The translations under genes and the position numbers were made by a program. The notes under the pieces are model-generated. The model was not told where the DNA came from. It saw only the letters and a list, made by a program, of their open reading frames with translations, and searched no databases. Below are positions 1-7,213 of a DNA stretch of 64,000 bases, piece by piece. This DNA comes from CAVVYV01 sp963752585 (GTDB taxonomy: Bacteria; Actinomycetota; Thermoleophilia; Solirubrobacterales; 70-9). How positions within the stretch are numbered: position 1 is the first letter of the stretch; every line of letters starts with the position of its first letter. The DNA lies in contig CAVVYV010000004.1 of assembly GCA_963752585.1 (NCBI GenBank), positions 709,895-773,894 on the forward strand. Direction: 5' to 3'.

Positions 1-708
1 CTCCATCACGCGGCGTGTGGCCCGCTCGTAGTCGGCGCGGTCGTCCTCGTGGACGAACTCCAGGAACGCCTCGAGTGTGTCCGGGTAGGCCTCGCCGAGG
101 CCGAAGATGCGCCGGAGTTCGGGCGACCAGATGGAGATTCCCCGCTCGATGTCCCACTCCCAGGTTCCCAGCCGAGCGAGCCGCTCACCGTGATCGATCC
201 GGCGCTGGGCGCTCTCGAGCCTGAGCTCCGCGACGCGGCGGTCGATCAAGCCCGCCGCCTGTCGCGCCAGGCCGGTGAGGGTGCGGAGCTCCGGTTCGTC
301 CATGTCCCTCGGCTGGGTGTCGGCGACGCAGAGTGCACCCAGGGTGTAGCCGTCGCTCGTGGTCACCGGGGCGCCTGCATAGAAGCTGATCCTGGGCTCC
401 GACATCACCAGGGCGCTGTCGGCGAAGCGCTCGTCGAGCGAGACGTCCCGGACGACGATCGGCGCGGCCTCGGCGACGACCTGGCGGCTGAGCGCCTCCT
501 CCTTGGCGCTCCCTGAGAAGGGCAGACCGAGGGTTGATCTAGACCATTGTCGGTCGGCGGTGAGCACGCTGAGGGCGGCGATCGGGGCCGCGCAGGCATC
601 GGCAGCCATCGCGACGAGGAAGTCGAACTCCTCCTCGGGAAAGGTGTCGACGATCGCGGCGCTGCTCAGCGACGCAAACCTCTCCTGCTCCTCAACCGTT
701 GGGGTCAC
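1..708 (-). CDS. GAF-PAS sensor protein, N-terminal part (runs off the left edge)
   Basis: This is the first 236 codons of a cytosolic signalling protein that continues beyond the window. The start is a GTG at 708-706, with GGAGAG just upstream. Residues about 15-150 read as a GAF domain (FYAGAPV, then GALCVAD), the usual phrase of GAF domains attached to diguanylate cyclases and histidine kinases. From about residue 168 a PAS_3-type domain begins (LGTWEWD, later FVHEDDR). The output domain lies outside the window, so ligand and output are unknown. It is divergent from the acetyltransferase gene at 845. Confidence 0.8.
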   Translation of the reverse strand, partial: MTPTVEEQERFASLSSAAIVDTFPEEEFDFLVAMAADACAAPIAALSVLTADRQWSRSTLGLPFSGSAKEEALSRQVVAEAAPIVVRDVSLDERFADSALVMSEPRISFYAGAPVTTSDGYTLGALCVADTQPRDMDEPELRTLTGLARQAAGLIDRRVAELRLESAQRRIDHGERLARLGTWEWDIERGISIWSPELRRIFGLGEAYPDTLEAFLEFVHEDDRADYERATRRVME

Positions 709-844
709 CGCTCTCCTTTCGATCGCAAGCTTCACCGCCCCTGCTCGCTGGGCGAATTGATGCTTCTCGCCGCCTCGGCACGTGGCAGATGAAACTTGAG
801 CCACGGCTCAATCCGGTGGACGGCTGGCGAGATAGCCTCTTTGC

Positions 845-1294
845 ATGCCCGAGGTTCGCGCGGCGCAGCCCGGGGAGGTGGAGCACGTGCTCGGCATGTA
901 CGAGTGGCTCTTCGCACCGCCGGGCTCCCCGCCGCGCAGCTGGGATCCCGGGTTCGCGCGGGTGGCGCTCGCGGGAGCGATCGCGGGCGAGGGGAGCACG
1001 GTCCTGGTCGCCGAGCACCGTGGCGAGTTGCTCGGCTTCGCCACCGCCTATGTGGACCTCAACTCGGTTCGCTTCGGGCTCCGCTGCTGGGTCGAGGACC
1101 TCGCGGTCAGTCCCGAGCACCGCTCGCAGGGGATCGGGCAGGCGTTGCTCGAGGCAGCGAAGGCCTGGGGGCGCGGGCGCGGAGCGACCCACCTCGAGCT
1201 CGACAGCGGCGCGGCCCGGAAGGACGCCCACCGCTTCTACGAGCGCGAGCAGCCCGACTGGCGGAGCAACCAGTACACCTGGCTGCTGTCCTGA
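845..1294 (+). CDS. GNAT-family N-acetyltransferase
   Basis: A 149-residue protein of the usual GNAT size. It transfers an acetyl group from acetyl-CoA to an unknown amine substrate. The acetyl-CoA motif A is clear: VEDLAVSPEHRSQGIG near residues 80-97, containing the R-x-x-G-x-G pyrophosphate loop, followed by a helix (ALLEAAKAWGRGRG) and a motif B region (HRFYERE). It stands alone between the sensor gene on the other strand and the PadR gene. Substrate specificity cannot be read from the sequence. Confidence 0.85.
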   Translation: MPEVRAAQPGEVEHVLGMYEWLFAPPGSPPRSWDPGFARVALAGAIAGEGSTVLVAEHRGELLGFATAYVDLNSVRFGLRCWVEDLAVSPEHRSQGIGQALLEAAKAWGRGRGATHLELDSGAARKDAHRFYEREQPDWRSNQYTWLLS

Positions 1295-1354
1295 GCGAGG
1301 CTTGGGGGGAGCGGGGCGGGGTGAGGTGAGGCCACTACGCGACTTGTTACGATA

Positions 1355-1364
1355 TATCGCGATA
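1355..1364. promoter_or_regulatory. Palindrome TATCGCGATA, probable PadR operator
   Basis: A perfect 10-bp palindrome sits 28 bp before the padR-like start codon, inside a longer AT-rich patch (TACGATATATCGCGATAAGT). PadR-family repressors commonly bind such ATAT/ATCGCGAT-type dyads in their own promoters, so autoregulation is the likely role. The position would overlap the promoter. Binding itself is inferred. Confidence 0.55.
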
Positions 1365-1391
1365 AGTGGTGATTGATCGAAAGGAGAAGAG

Positions 1392-1922
1392 ATGCACGGT
1401 TCACGACAGCGCGGCCGCCGCGGCAAGCGGGGCGGACGCGAGATGAGGGGCGGCTGGGGGCCCGGCTACGGGCGCGGCCGGCATCGGGTCCGCCGCGGCG
1501 ACGTCCGCAGCGCGATCCTGGCGCTGCTCGACGACCGGCCGATGCACGGCTACGAGATGATCCAGGAGCTGGAGGAGCGCACCGGCGGGCGCTGGAGCCC
1601 GAGCGCCGGCTCGATCTATCCGACCCTGCAGCTTCTCGAGGACGAAGGGCTGATCAAGGGAGATGAGGTTGACGACCGCAAGGTGTACGCGCTTACCGAC
1701 TCCGGACGCGAGGCGGTTCCCGAGCGCACCGAGGGGAAGCGGCCCTGGGAAGAGGGCGACGAGGGCTCGCCCCATCACAAGCTCCGGGCCGAGGCCTTCC
1801 GCCTCCGGGCGGCGCTGGTCCAGATCGGGCGCGCCGGCGAGGAGGACCAGGTGAAGCAGGCGGTGGAGATCCTCACCGACACCCGGAAGCGGCTCTACTC
1901 GATCCTCGCCGAGGCCGACTAG
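1392..1922 (+). CDS. PadR-family transcriptional regulator
   Basis: A 176-residue DNA-binding repressor. The first ~35 residues are Arg/Gly-rich and basic. Residues ~38-110 form the PadR winged helix (AILALLDDRPMHGYEMIQ, then GSIYPTLQLLEDEGLI), and a helical C-terminus (~125-175) should be the dimerisation arm. The ATG at 1392 is preceded by GGAGAAG at good spacing. A palindrome at 1355-1364 in the promoter suggests autorepression. PadR proteins usually respond to phenolics or toxic compounds and control an exporter, but no exporter lies next to it, so the target is unknown. Confidence 0.88.
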   Translation: MHGSRQRGRRGKRGGREMRGGWGPGYGRGRHRVRRGDVRSAILALLDDRPMHGYEMIQELEERTGGRWSPSAGSIYPTLQLLEDEGLIKGDEVDDRKVYALTDSGREAVPERTEGKRPWEEGDEGSPHHKLRAEAFRLRAALVQIGRAGEEDQVKQAVEILTDTRKRLYSILAEAD

Positions 1923-1942
1923 GTCGCGGCTGATCCTGGGGC

Positions 1943-2398
1943 TCAGTCCCGACCGCGGTCGGGATCGAGCCCGGCCGCCTGCAGCCCCGCGCGCCGGTCG
2001 AGGTAGAAGCCGGCCTTACTGATCTTGCCGTCCTCGAGCCACCAGACCGTTGCGCTGGCCGTCTCGATCTCCACCGCGTCGTGCTTGGTGGTGGCGACCT
2101 GGCGAGCGAGGAACACGAGCCGATCGTCGAGAGGGATCGCCTCGTCGATCACGAGGCGGAAGGACTCGTAAGGGCTGATCCAGTCGCTGAGCGCCTTCCG
2201 GAACCCCTCTACGCCTCGGTACTCCTGCGCCACCCCGGACTCGCTGGTCATGACCGTGACGAACTCGGGGTGGGCATTGTGGCGAAGGACGTCCGTCATC
2301 TGATCGATTCCCTCGCTCCCCTCGAGCACCGTTCCGCCTGAGAACATCGCTCCCCGGCGGATCGACTCGATCACCTCCGCTGTGCTCCCCTCGGTCAT
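1943..2398 (-). CDS. SnoaL/NTF2-like fold protein
   Basis: A 151-residue protein with the pattern of the NTF2/SnoaL-like superfamily: an N-terminal helix with GAMFSGG, HPEFVTVM, the YRGVEGFRKALSDW helix and two late beta strands (ATVWWLEDGKI, KAGFYLD). Members act as small cyclases, isomerases or ligand binders, and the sequence gives no specific chemistry. It converges with the PadR gene and diverges from the acyl-CoA dehydrogenase operon. Start taken as the first ATG; function unassigned. Confidence 0.7.
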   Translation of the reverse strand: MTEGSTAEVIESIRRGAMFSGGTVLEGSEGIDQMTDVLRHNAHPEFVTVMTSESGVAQEYRGVEGFRKALSDWISPYESFRLVIDEAIPLDDRLVFLARQVATTKHDAVEIETASATVWWLEDGKISKAGFYLDRRAGLQAAGLDPDRGRD

Positions 2399-2487
2399 GC
2401 TGACCGCAAGTATCCTTCGATTCGCGCTCGCGCAGGGGATTGAACCGGCGCGCGCCTGCCCACAAACAGACTTCCTACCGAGGAGCC

Positions 2488-3702
2488 ATGGCCGTAGCGA
2501 CAGCGACGTATCAGGAGAAGACCGACGAGCAGCGCGAGATCACCGAGATGGTCCGCAATTTCGTCGACAACGAGATCCTCCCCGCCGCCGAGGAGTTCGA
2601 CGCACAGGATGCGTTCCCCGAGGCGATCGTCGAGCAGATGAAGGAGCTCGGCCTGTTCGGGGTGACGATCCCCGAGGACTACGGCGGGATGGGCCTCGAC
2701 CTGACCACCTACGCGATGATCGTCGAGGAGCTCTCGCGGGGCTGGATCTCGATCTCCGGCGTCGTCAACACCCATTTCATCGGGGCCTACCTGCTGATGA
2801 ACTTCGGCTCCGAGGAGCAGAAGGACCACTTCCTGCCGAAGATGGCGACCGGCGAGATCCGCGCCGCCTTCTCGCTGTCGGAGCCCGAGGTTGGCTCGGA
2901 CGTCCAGGGGATCAAGGCCACGGCGAGCAAGGGAGACGACGGCAACTGGGAGCTGAACGGCCAGAAGATGTGGGTCACCAACGGCCTCGGGTCGAGCGTC
3001 GTCTTCGTCCTGATGAAGAGCGATCCGAAGGCCGATCCGCCGTACAAGGGAATGACCTGCTTCATCACCGAGAAGGAGCCCTGGGCGGAGAAGAACACCG
3101 GCGAGTTCGAGGGCCTCGAGATTCCGCCGAAGATCAAGAAGATGGGCTACAAGGGAGTCGAGTCGACCGAGCTCGTCTACTCCGGCTACCGCTGCCCGCC
3201 CGAGCGGATCCTTGGGGGCGAGGAGGACGGCCTCGGCAAGGGCTTCGTCCAGATGATGGACGCGCTCGAGGTGGGGAGGGTGAACGTCGCCGCCCGCGGG
3301 GTCGGGATCGCTCAGCGCGCCCTCGAGCTGGCTCTCCGGTACAGCCAGGAGCGGAAGACCTTCGGGAAGCCGATCGCCCAGCACCAAGCGATCCAATTCA
3401 AGCTCGCCGACATGGCGACCAAGGTGGAGGCCGCCCGGCTGCTGACGATGAAGGCAGCCCGGATGAAGGACGCGGGCGAGCGCTCCGACCTCGAGGCCGG
3501 GATGGCGAAGCTTCTAGCTTCTGAGATCGGCGTGGAGGTGGTCGAGGACGCCTTCCGGATCCACGGCGGCTACGGCTATTCGAAGGAGTACGAGGTCGAG
3601 CGCCTCTACCGGGACGCGCCGCTGCTTCTGATCGGGGAGGGCACCTCCGAGATCCAGCGGATGGTGATCGGCAAGAAGCTGCTGGAGAGGCACAAGATCT
3701 GA
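2488..3702 (+). CDS. Acyl-CoA dehydrogenase
   Basis: A 404-residue FAD flavoenzyme that introduces the alpha,beta double bond into an acyl-CoA in the cytosol, passing electrons to ETF. Signature FSLSEPEVGSDVQG lies near residue 130 and the C-terminal FAD segment IHGGYGYSKEYEVERLYRD near 355. The Glu of EGTSEIQ lies where the catalytic base of this superfamily is found. The ATG at 2488 is chosen because GAGGAG precedes it; an upstream in-frame start at 2440 adds 16 unlikely residues. It opens a tight operon (SDR, SCP2, HTH_42, MaoC). Given the nearby ccr and meaA genes, methylsuccinyl-CoA dehydrogenase is a possible role, but a beta-oxidation enzyme is equally consistent. Confidence 0.9.
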   Translation: MAVATATYQEKTDEQREITEMVRNFVDNEILPAAEEFDAQDAFPEAIVEQMKELGLFGVTIPEDYGGMGLDLTTYAMIVEELSRGWISISGVVNTHFIGAYLLMNFGSEEQKDHFLPKMATGEIRAAFSLSEPEVGSDVQGIKATASKGDDGNWELNGQKMWVTNGLGSSVVFVLMKSDPKADPPYKGMTCFITEKEPWAEKNTGEFEGLEIPPKIKKMGYKGVESTELVYSGYRCPPERILGGEEDGLGKGFVQMMDALEVGRVNVAARGVGIAQRALELALRYSQERKTFGKPIAQHQAIQFKLADMATKVEAARLLTMKAARMKDAGERSDLEAGMAKLLASEIGVEVVEDAFRIHGGYGYSKEYEVERLYRDAPLLLIGEGTSEIQRMVIGKKLLERHKI

Positions 3703-4367
3703 GCAAGGTCGCGCTTGTCAGCGGCGCCAATCGTGGGATCGGGCGGGAGATCGCCCGCCAGCTCGCTGAGGACCACGGCTTCCTCGTCCTCGCCGGCTCC
3801 CGCGATCCCGGCAAGATCACGGAGACCGAGTCGATCAAAGCGATCGAGCTCGACGTAACGGACCAGGCGAGCGTCGATGCGGCGAAGGAGTCGATCGGGG
3901 CGGACCCGGGACGGCTGGACGCGCTGGTCAACAACGCGGGCGTCTATGGCGACCCGATCGGAGTCGCCGACTACGACTTCGGCCAAGCGCACGAGGTTCT
4001 CGAGGTCAACACCTTCGGCCCCTGGCGGCTGATCCAGGCGTTCCTCCCGTTGCTCCGGGAGAGCGAGCAGCCGCGGATCGTCAACCTGTCGAGCGGCGCG
4101 GGCCAGCTCTCCGACATGAACGGGGGCCGGGCCGCGTACCGGGTCTCGAAGGCGGGGCTGAACGCGCTCACTCGAACGCTCGCCTCCGACGAGCGCTGGC
4201 TCAAGGTGAACACGATGTGCCCCGGCTGGGTGCGGACCGACATGGGCGGTTCGGCCGCATCGAGGTCGGTGGAGGAGGGGGCAGACACGGCGGTCTGGCT
4301 CGCGACCTTGCCCGACGATGGCCCCAGCGGCGGCTTCTTCCGCGACCGCAGGCCCATCCCCTGGTAG
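3699..4367 (+). CDS. Short-chain dehydrogenase/reductase (SDR), CTG start
   Basis: A classical SDR of 222 residues. It shows the NAD(P) loop SGANRGIG at the N-terminus, LVNNAG near residue 70, the catalytic Ser in NLSSGAG and Tyr/Lys in AAYRVSK. The reading frame begins flush with the core fold, and the only plausible initiation codon is CTG at 3699, overlapping the preceding stop (CTGA), with GGAGAGG nine bases upstream. Translational coupling to the acyl-CoA dehydrogenase is likely. Substrate unknown. Confidence 0.8.
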   Translation: MSKVALVSGANRGIGREIARQLAEDHGFLVLAGSRDPGKITETESIKAIELDVTDQASVDAAKESIGADPGRLDALVNNAGVYGDPIGVADYDFGQAHEVLEVNTFGPWRLIQAFLPLLRESEQPRIVNLSSGAGQLSDMNGGRAAYRVSKAGLNALTRTLASDERWLKVNTMCPGWVRTDMGGSAASRSVEEGADTAVWLATLPDDGPSGGFFRDRRPIPW

Positions 4368-4419
4368 CGCTCTGCTACGAATTGTGCGAGGGCGCCCCGC
4401 AGGGGCGACCCGACTGACC

Positions 4420-4785
4420 ATGGCGTCGACCCCTGAGCTGATAGCCACCGCGATCGAGCGCTTCCAGGCCGAGCTGCCCGCGCTCGCGAAACTGAAGCTC
4501 GTCTTCGAGCTGGAGCTCCGTGGACGCGGCGACATCCAGATGTTCCGGGTCGAGCTGCCCGGGCCGAACATCTCCAAGTCGGCCTCCACCGAGGACGCCC
4601 GGGTGACCGTGACCATCCCTCGCTCGACCTTCAACGAGCTCGCCACCGAGGGGACCGTGCGCGGCTACCGCGAGGCCTACGAATCGGGCCAGATCAAGGT
4701 CGCCGGCGACCCGAACATCGCGAAGCTGATCGCCCAGGTGATCCAGCGCCACGAGGAGCGCGGCCGCACCAAGAAGGTCCACTAG
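4420..4785 (+). CDS. SCP2 sterol-binding-domain protein
   Basis: A 121-residue protein that is almost entirely one SCP2 fold. It contains the typical strand pattern VFELELRGRGDIQMFRVEL, then VTVTIPRSTFNELATE and a final GQIKVAGDPNIAKLIAQVI segment, the usual SCP2 C-terminal lipid-tunnel helix. SCP2 domains bind fatty acyl-CoAs or sterol-like lipids. The start at 4420 (MASTPEL) is preferred to a far-upstream in-frame ATG that overlaps the SDR gene. Membership of the acyl-CoA operon fits lipid handling. Confidence 0.75.
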   Translation: MASTPELIATAIERFQAELPALAKLKLVFELELRGRGDIQMFRVELPGPNISKSASTEDARVTVTIPRSTFNELATEGTVRGYREAYESGQIKVAGDPNIAKLIAQVIQRHEERGRTKKVH

Positions 4786-4788
4786 GCG

Positions 4789-5871
4789 ATGGATCCCGAC
4801 CGGCTGCCCCGGCTCCGTGCGGCAGCCCAGCTCCTGCACCGGCCGCACTCGGCGAGCGACCCGGTGGAGGTGGCTCGAGCGGTCGCCGGGATCCAGGCCC
4901 AGGACCCGTTTCCCGCCCGGCTCTCGTTCCGCTCCCGGAGCAGGCGGCTGAAGGCCGCTGACGTCGATCGCGCCCGGACCGAGGAGCGCTCGCTGCTCCG
5001 GACCTGGGTGATGCGGATGACGATTCACATGATCCCGAGCGACGATGCCCACTGGTGGCTGCCGCTGTTCGAGCCCGGAATCGAGAAGTGGTCGCGGCGC
5101 CGGCTCGAGCAGCTCGGAATGCCACCGAGGATCCAGGAGCATGCGCTGGGAGAGGTGGTCCGCATGCTCGAGGAGGAGGGGCCGCTTACCCGGACCGAGG
5201 TCGGCAACAGGCTCCGCGGGATCGGGATCAGGCTCGACAGCATGACCCGCGGGCACCTGATGGGGCTGGCGGTGAGCTCAGGCAACGCCTGCCTCGGCCC
5301 CGACCAGAACGGATCCAGCTGCCTCGTCCTTCGCCGCGACTGGCTCGGCGGGCGGCGGCGTCGGTTCGACCGCGATGCCGCCCTGGCGGAGCTCGCTCGG
5401 CGTTACCTTCGCGCCTTTGGCGCCGCCACCGACCGGGACTTCGCCTACTGGTCAGGGCTTCCGCTCCGGGATGTCAGGGCGGGCCTCGAGTCGATCTCGC
5501 GCGAGCTGGAGGAAGTGAACGTCGGCGAGGGGACGATGCTGACCCTGGGCAAGCCCGGGCGCCTCCCCCCGGCCGGACAGTTACGGATGCTCGGCGCCTT
5601 CGACACCTTCCTGCTCGGGTACAAGGACCGCCGCTTCACCACCGGCGAGGAGCACGGGGAGACCGTTTCTGACGGCGGGGGTGGGATCTATCCGGTGATC
5701 CTCCAAGACGGGGTGGTGATCGGCGGCTGGCGCGCCTCGCGGAGGGGCGGCAGGATCGAGGTCTCGCTCGACCGGAATGCGCTCCCCCGAGGCGCGAGAA
5801 AGGCGATCGACGCCGAGATCGCGGACATCGAACGGTTCGAGGGCCTGCCGGTGAACGTGGCCTCGGGCTAG
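4789..5871 (+). CDS. Winged-helix HTH_42 (AlkZ/YcaQ-type) DNA-binding protein
   Basis: A 360-residue member of the HTH_42 superfamily, whose characterised members AlkZ and YcaQ are DNA glycosylases that unhook alkylated or cross-linked bases. Near residue 38 the sequence IQAQDP supplies the Q-x-Q catalytic dyad seen in AlkZ. RTWVMRMTIHMI near residue 70 is another family hallmark. Three winged-helix modules are expected along the rest. It starts 3 bases after the SCP2 gene, so is probably cotranscribed. Whether it is a glycosylase or only a DNA-binding protein is inference. Confidence 0.75.
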   Translation: MDPDRLPRLRAAAQLLHRPHSASDPVEVARAVAGIQAQDPFPARLSFRSRSRRLKAADVDRARTEERSLLRTWVMRMTIHMIPSDDAHWWLPLFEPGIEKWSRRRLEQLGMPPRIQEHALGEVVRMLEEEGPLTRTEVGNRLRGIGIRLDSMTRGHLMGLAVSSGNACLGPDQNGSSCLVLRRDWLGGRRRRFDRDAALAELARRYLRAFGAATDRDFAYWSGLPLRDVRAGLESISRELEEVNVGEGTMLTLGKPGRLPPAGQLRMLGAFDTFLLGYKDRRFTTGEEHGETVSDGGGGIYPVILQDGVVIGGWRASRRGGRIEVSLDRNALPRGARKAIDAEIADIERFEGLPVNVASG

Positions 5872-5891
5872 CCGGGTACGATCCCGCGCCC

Positions 5892-6416
5892 ATGAGCGAC
5901 GAGAAGCACGAGCTGATCACCGACCAGGCCGGGCGCGAGGCCTCCGGGGCCCACCCGTACGGGCGCTACCTGGAGGAGTTCGAGGTTGGCGCCGTCTACA
6001 AGCACTGGCCGGCGAAGACGGTGACCGAGTCCGACGACCACCTCTTCTGCCTGATCACGATGAACCACCATCCGCTGCACCTGAACGACGTCTACGCCGC
6101 CGAGTCGCAGCAGGGCCAGAACGTCGTCGTCGGGCCGCTGGTCTATTCGCTGGCGCTGGGGATGTCAGTAAGCGACGTCTCCGGAAAGGCGATCGCCAAC
6201 CTCGCCACGGAGGAGCTCAGTCACCCGGCCCCGGTCTTCCACGGCGACACGCTCTACTGCGAGTCCGAGGTGCTCGAGGTGACCCCATCGAAGAGCAAGC
6301 CGGACCGGGGTGTGGTCAGGGTCCATACGCGCGTCTACAAGCAGGACGGCACCTTGGTCGCCGAATTCAAGCGCGCGGTGCTCGTCCCTCGAAAGAATCC
6401 AGGCGAGGAGGAATAG
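5892..6416 (+). CDS. MaoC-like hot-dog hydratase (possible mesaconyl-CoA hydratase)
   Basis: A 174-residue MaoC-family protein with a hot-dog fold. The active-site region is MNHHPLHLND, giving N-x(4)-H in place of the D-x(4)-H of hydratase 2. The C-terminal half (VFHGDTLYCESEVLE) is characteristic of the stand-alone actinobacterial MaoC hydratases. It should hydrate an enoyl-type CoA ester. Its position between an acyl-CoA dehydrogenase and the MeaA/Ccr genes supports mesaconyl-CoA as substrate, but this is by context only. Confidence 0.75.
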   Translation: MSDEKHELITDQAGREASGAHPYGRYLEEFEVGAVYKHWPAKTVTESDDHLFCLITMNHHPLHLNDVYAAESQQGQNVVVGPLVYSLALGMSVSDVSGKAIANLATEELSHPAPVFHGDTLYCESEVLEVTPSKSKPDRGVVRVHTRVYKQDGTLVAEFKRAVLVPRKNPGEEE

Positions 6417-6418
6417 CG

Positions 6419-6625
6419 ATGGTCAGTTTCAGGAACGTGCGGAGGATCGCCGACAAGGCGAAGGATCAGGTCGAGAAGCGGGGCGGCTCCGACGCCGCCA
6501 AGGAGGACGCGGAGGAGCTCAAGGGGATCGCCAAGGGCAAGGGCAGCCTCAAGGACAAGGCGAAGGCCGCAGGCAAGGCGCTCAAGGACCCGGGCGCCAA
6601 GGACGTCGAGAGGACGCCTGAGTAG
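6419..6625 (+). CDS. Small Lys-rich hypothetical protein
   Basis: A 68-residue, highly charged helical protein rich in Lys, Ala, Asp and Gly, without membrane segment or Cys. It begins two bases after the MaoC stop codon and is surely cotranscribed with it. There is weak resemblance to the small MT0933-type antitoxin-like and CsbD-like stress proteins of actinobacteria, too weak to assign. It ends exactly where the convergent gene at 6626 ends. Confidence 0.6.
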   Translation: MVSFRNVRRIADKAKDQVEKRGGSDAAKEDAEELKGIAKGKGSLKDKAKAAGKALKDPGAKDVERTPE

Positions 6626-7213
6626 CTAGTGGGCCTCGTCCGGCGCGTGGGCCGGAGGGCGTGACTCCTCGGCCAGCGAGGTGATCTCGAGGACGCCGCG
6701 GGAGGCCTCCTCGAGCACCTCGGTCGCCTCCTCGGGCGAGCGCGCGTAGAGCTCGACCAGCAGGTGGACGATGATCCGCTCCTCGTCGTGCTTGTGGAAG
6801 CGGACGTGGGTGAAGAACTCGCGGGTCCCCTGTTCCCCGAACGACCCGTAGGTGAGCGACTCGGCGGCCTCCGGCCCCGAGCAGGTCTCGACCTGATCCT
6901 GATCGACGGCGACCGTGCACGAGGCGACCCAGGGGGTGCCGGCGACCATCCGCTCCCAGCGATCCTCGACCGGCACCACCTTGTCCTCCTGGACGGTCAG
7001 ATGCGGCTGATCGTGGAGGCAGCGCAGGCACTGGACCACCGCGTCGGAGACCTCGTCGAGGCGATCCGCGGGCTCACCGGTCTCGGGGTCGATCCGGAGG
7101 ATCGCGTCGTAGTGCAGCTGGACCTCGAGGTCGCGGGCCCAGCACCGATAGCAGCGCAGCCAGGCGCTCTGGTCGCCATTCAGCTCGGGCTCGTTCAGCT
7201 CCGGCTCGGCCAT
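6626..7213 (-). CDS. Conserved hypothetical protein with Cys pairs (possible zinc ribbon)
   Basis: A 195-residue protein. Its N-terminal third carries two Cys pairs, RCYRCWARDL near residue 20 and QCLRCLHD near residue 62, a spacing that could form one zinc ribbon. The remainder is acidic with no membrane segment. The ATG directly follows the meaA stop codon, so the two genes are translationally coupled. A role linked to the B12-dependent mutase is suggested only by this position. Confidence 0.6.
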   Translation of the reverse strand: MAEPELNEPELNGDQSAWLRCYRCWARDLEVQLHYDAILRIDPETGEPADRLDEVSDAVVQCLRCLHDQPHLTVQEDKVVPVEDRWERMVAGTPWVASCTVAVDQDQVETCSGPEAAESLTYGSFGEQGTREFFTHVRFHKHDEERIIVHLLVELYARSPEEATEVLEEASRGVLEITSLAEESRPPAHAPDEAH

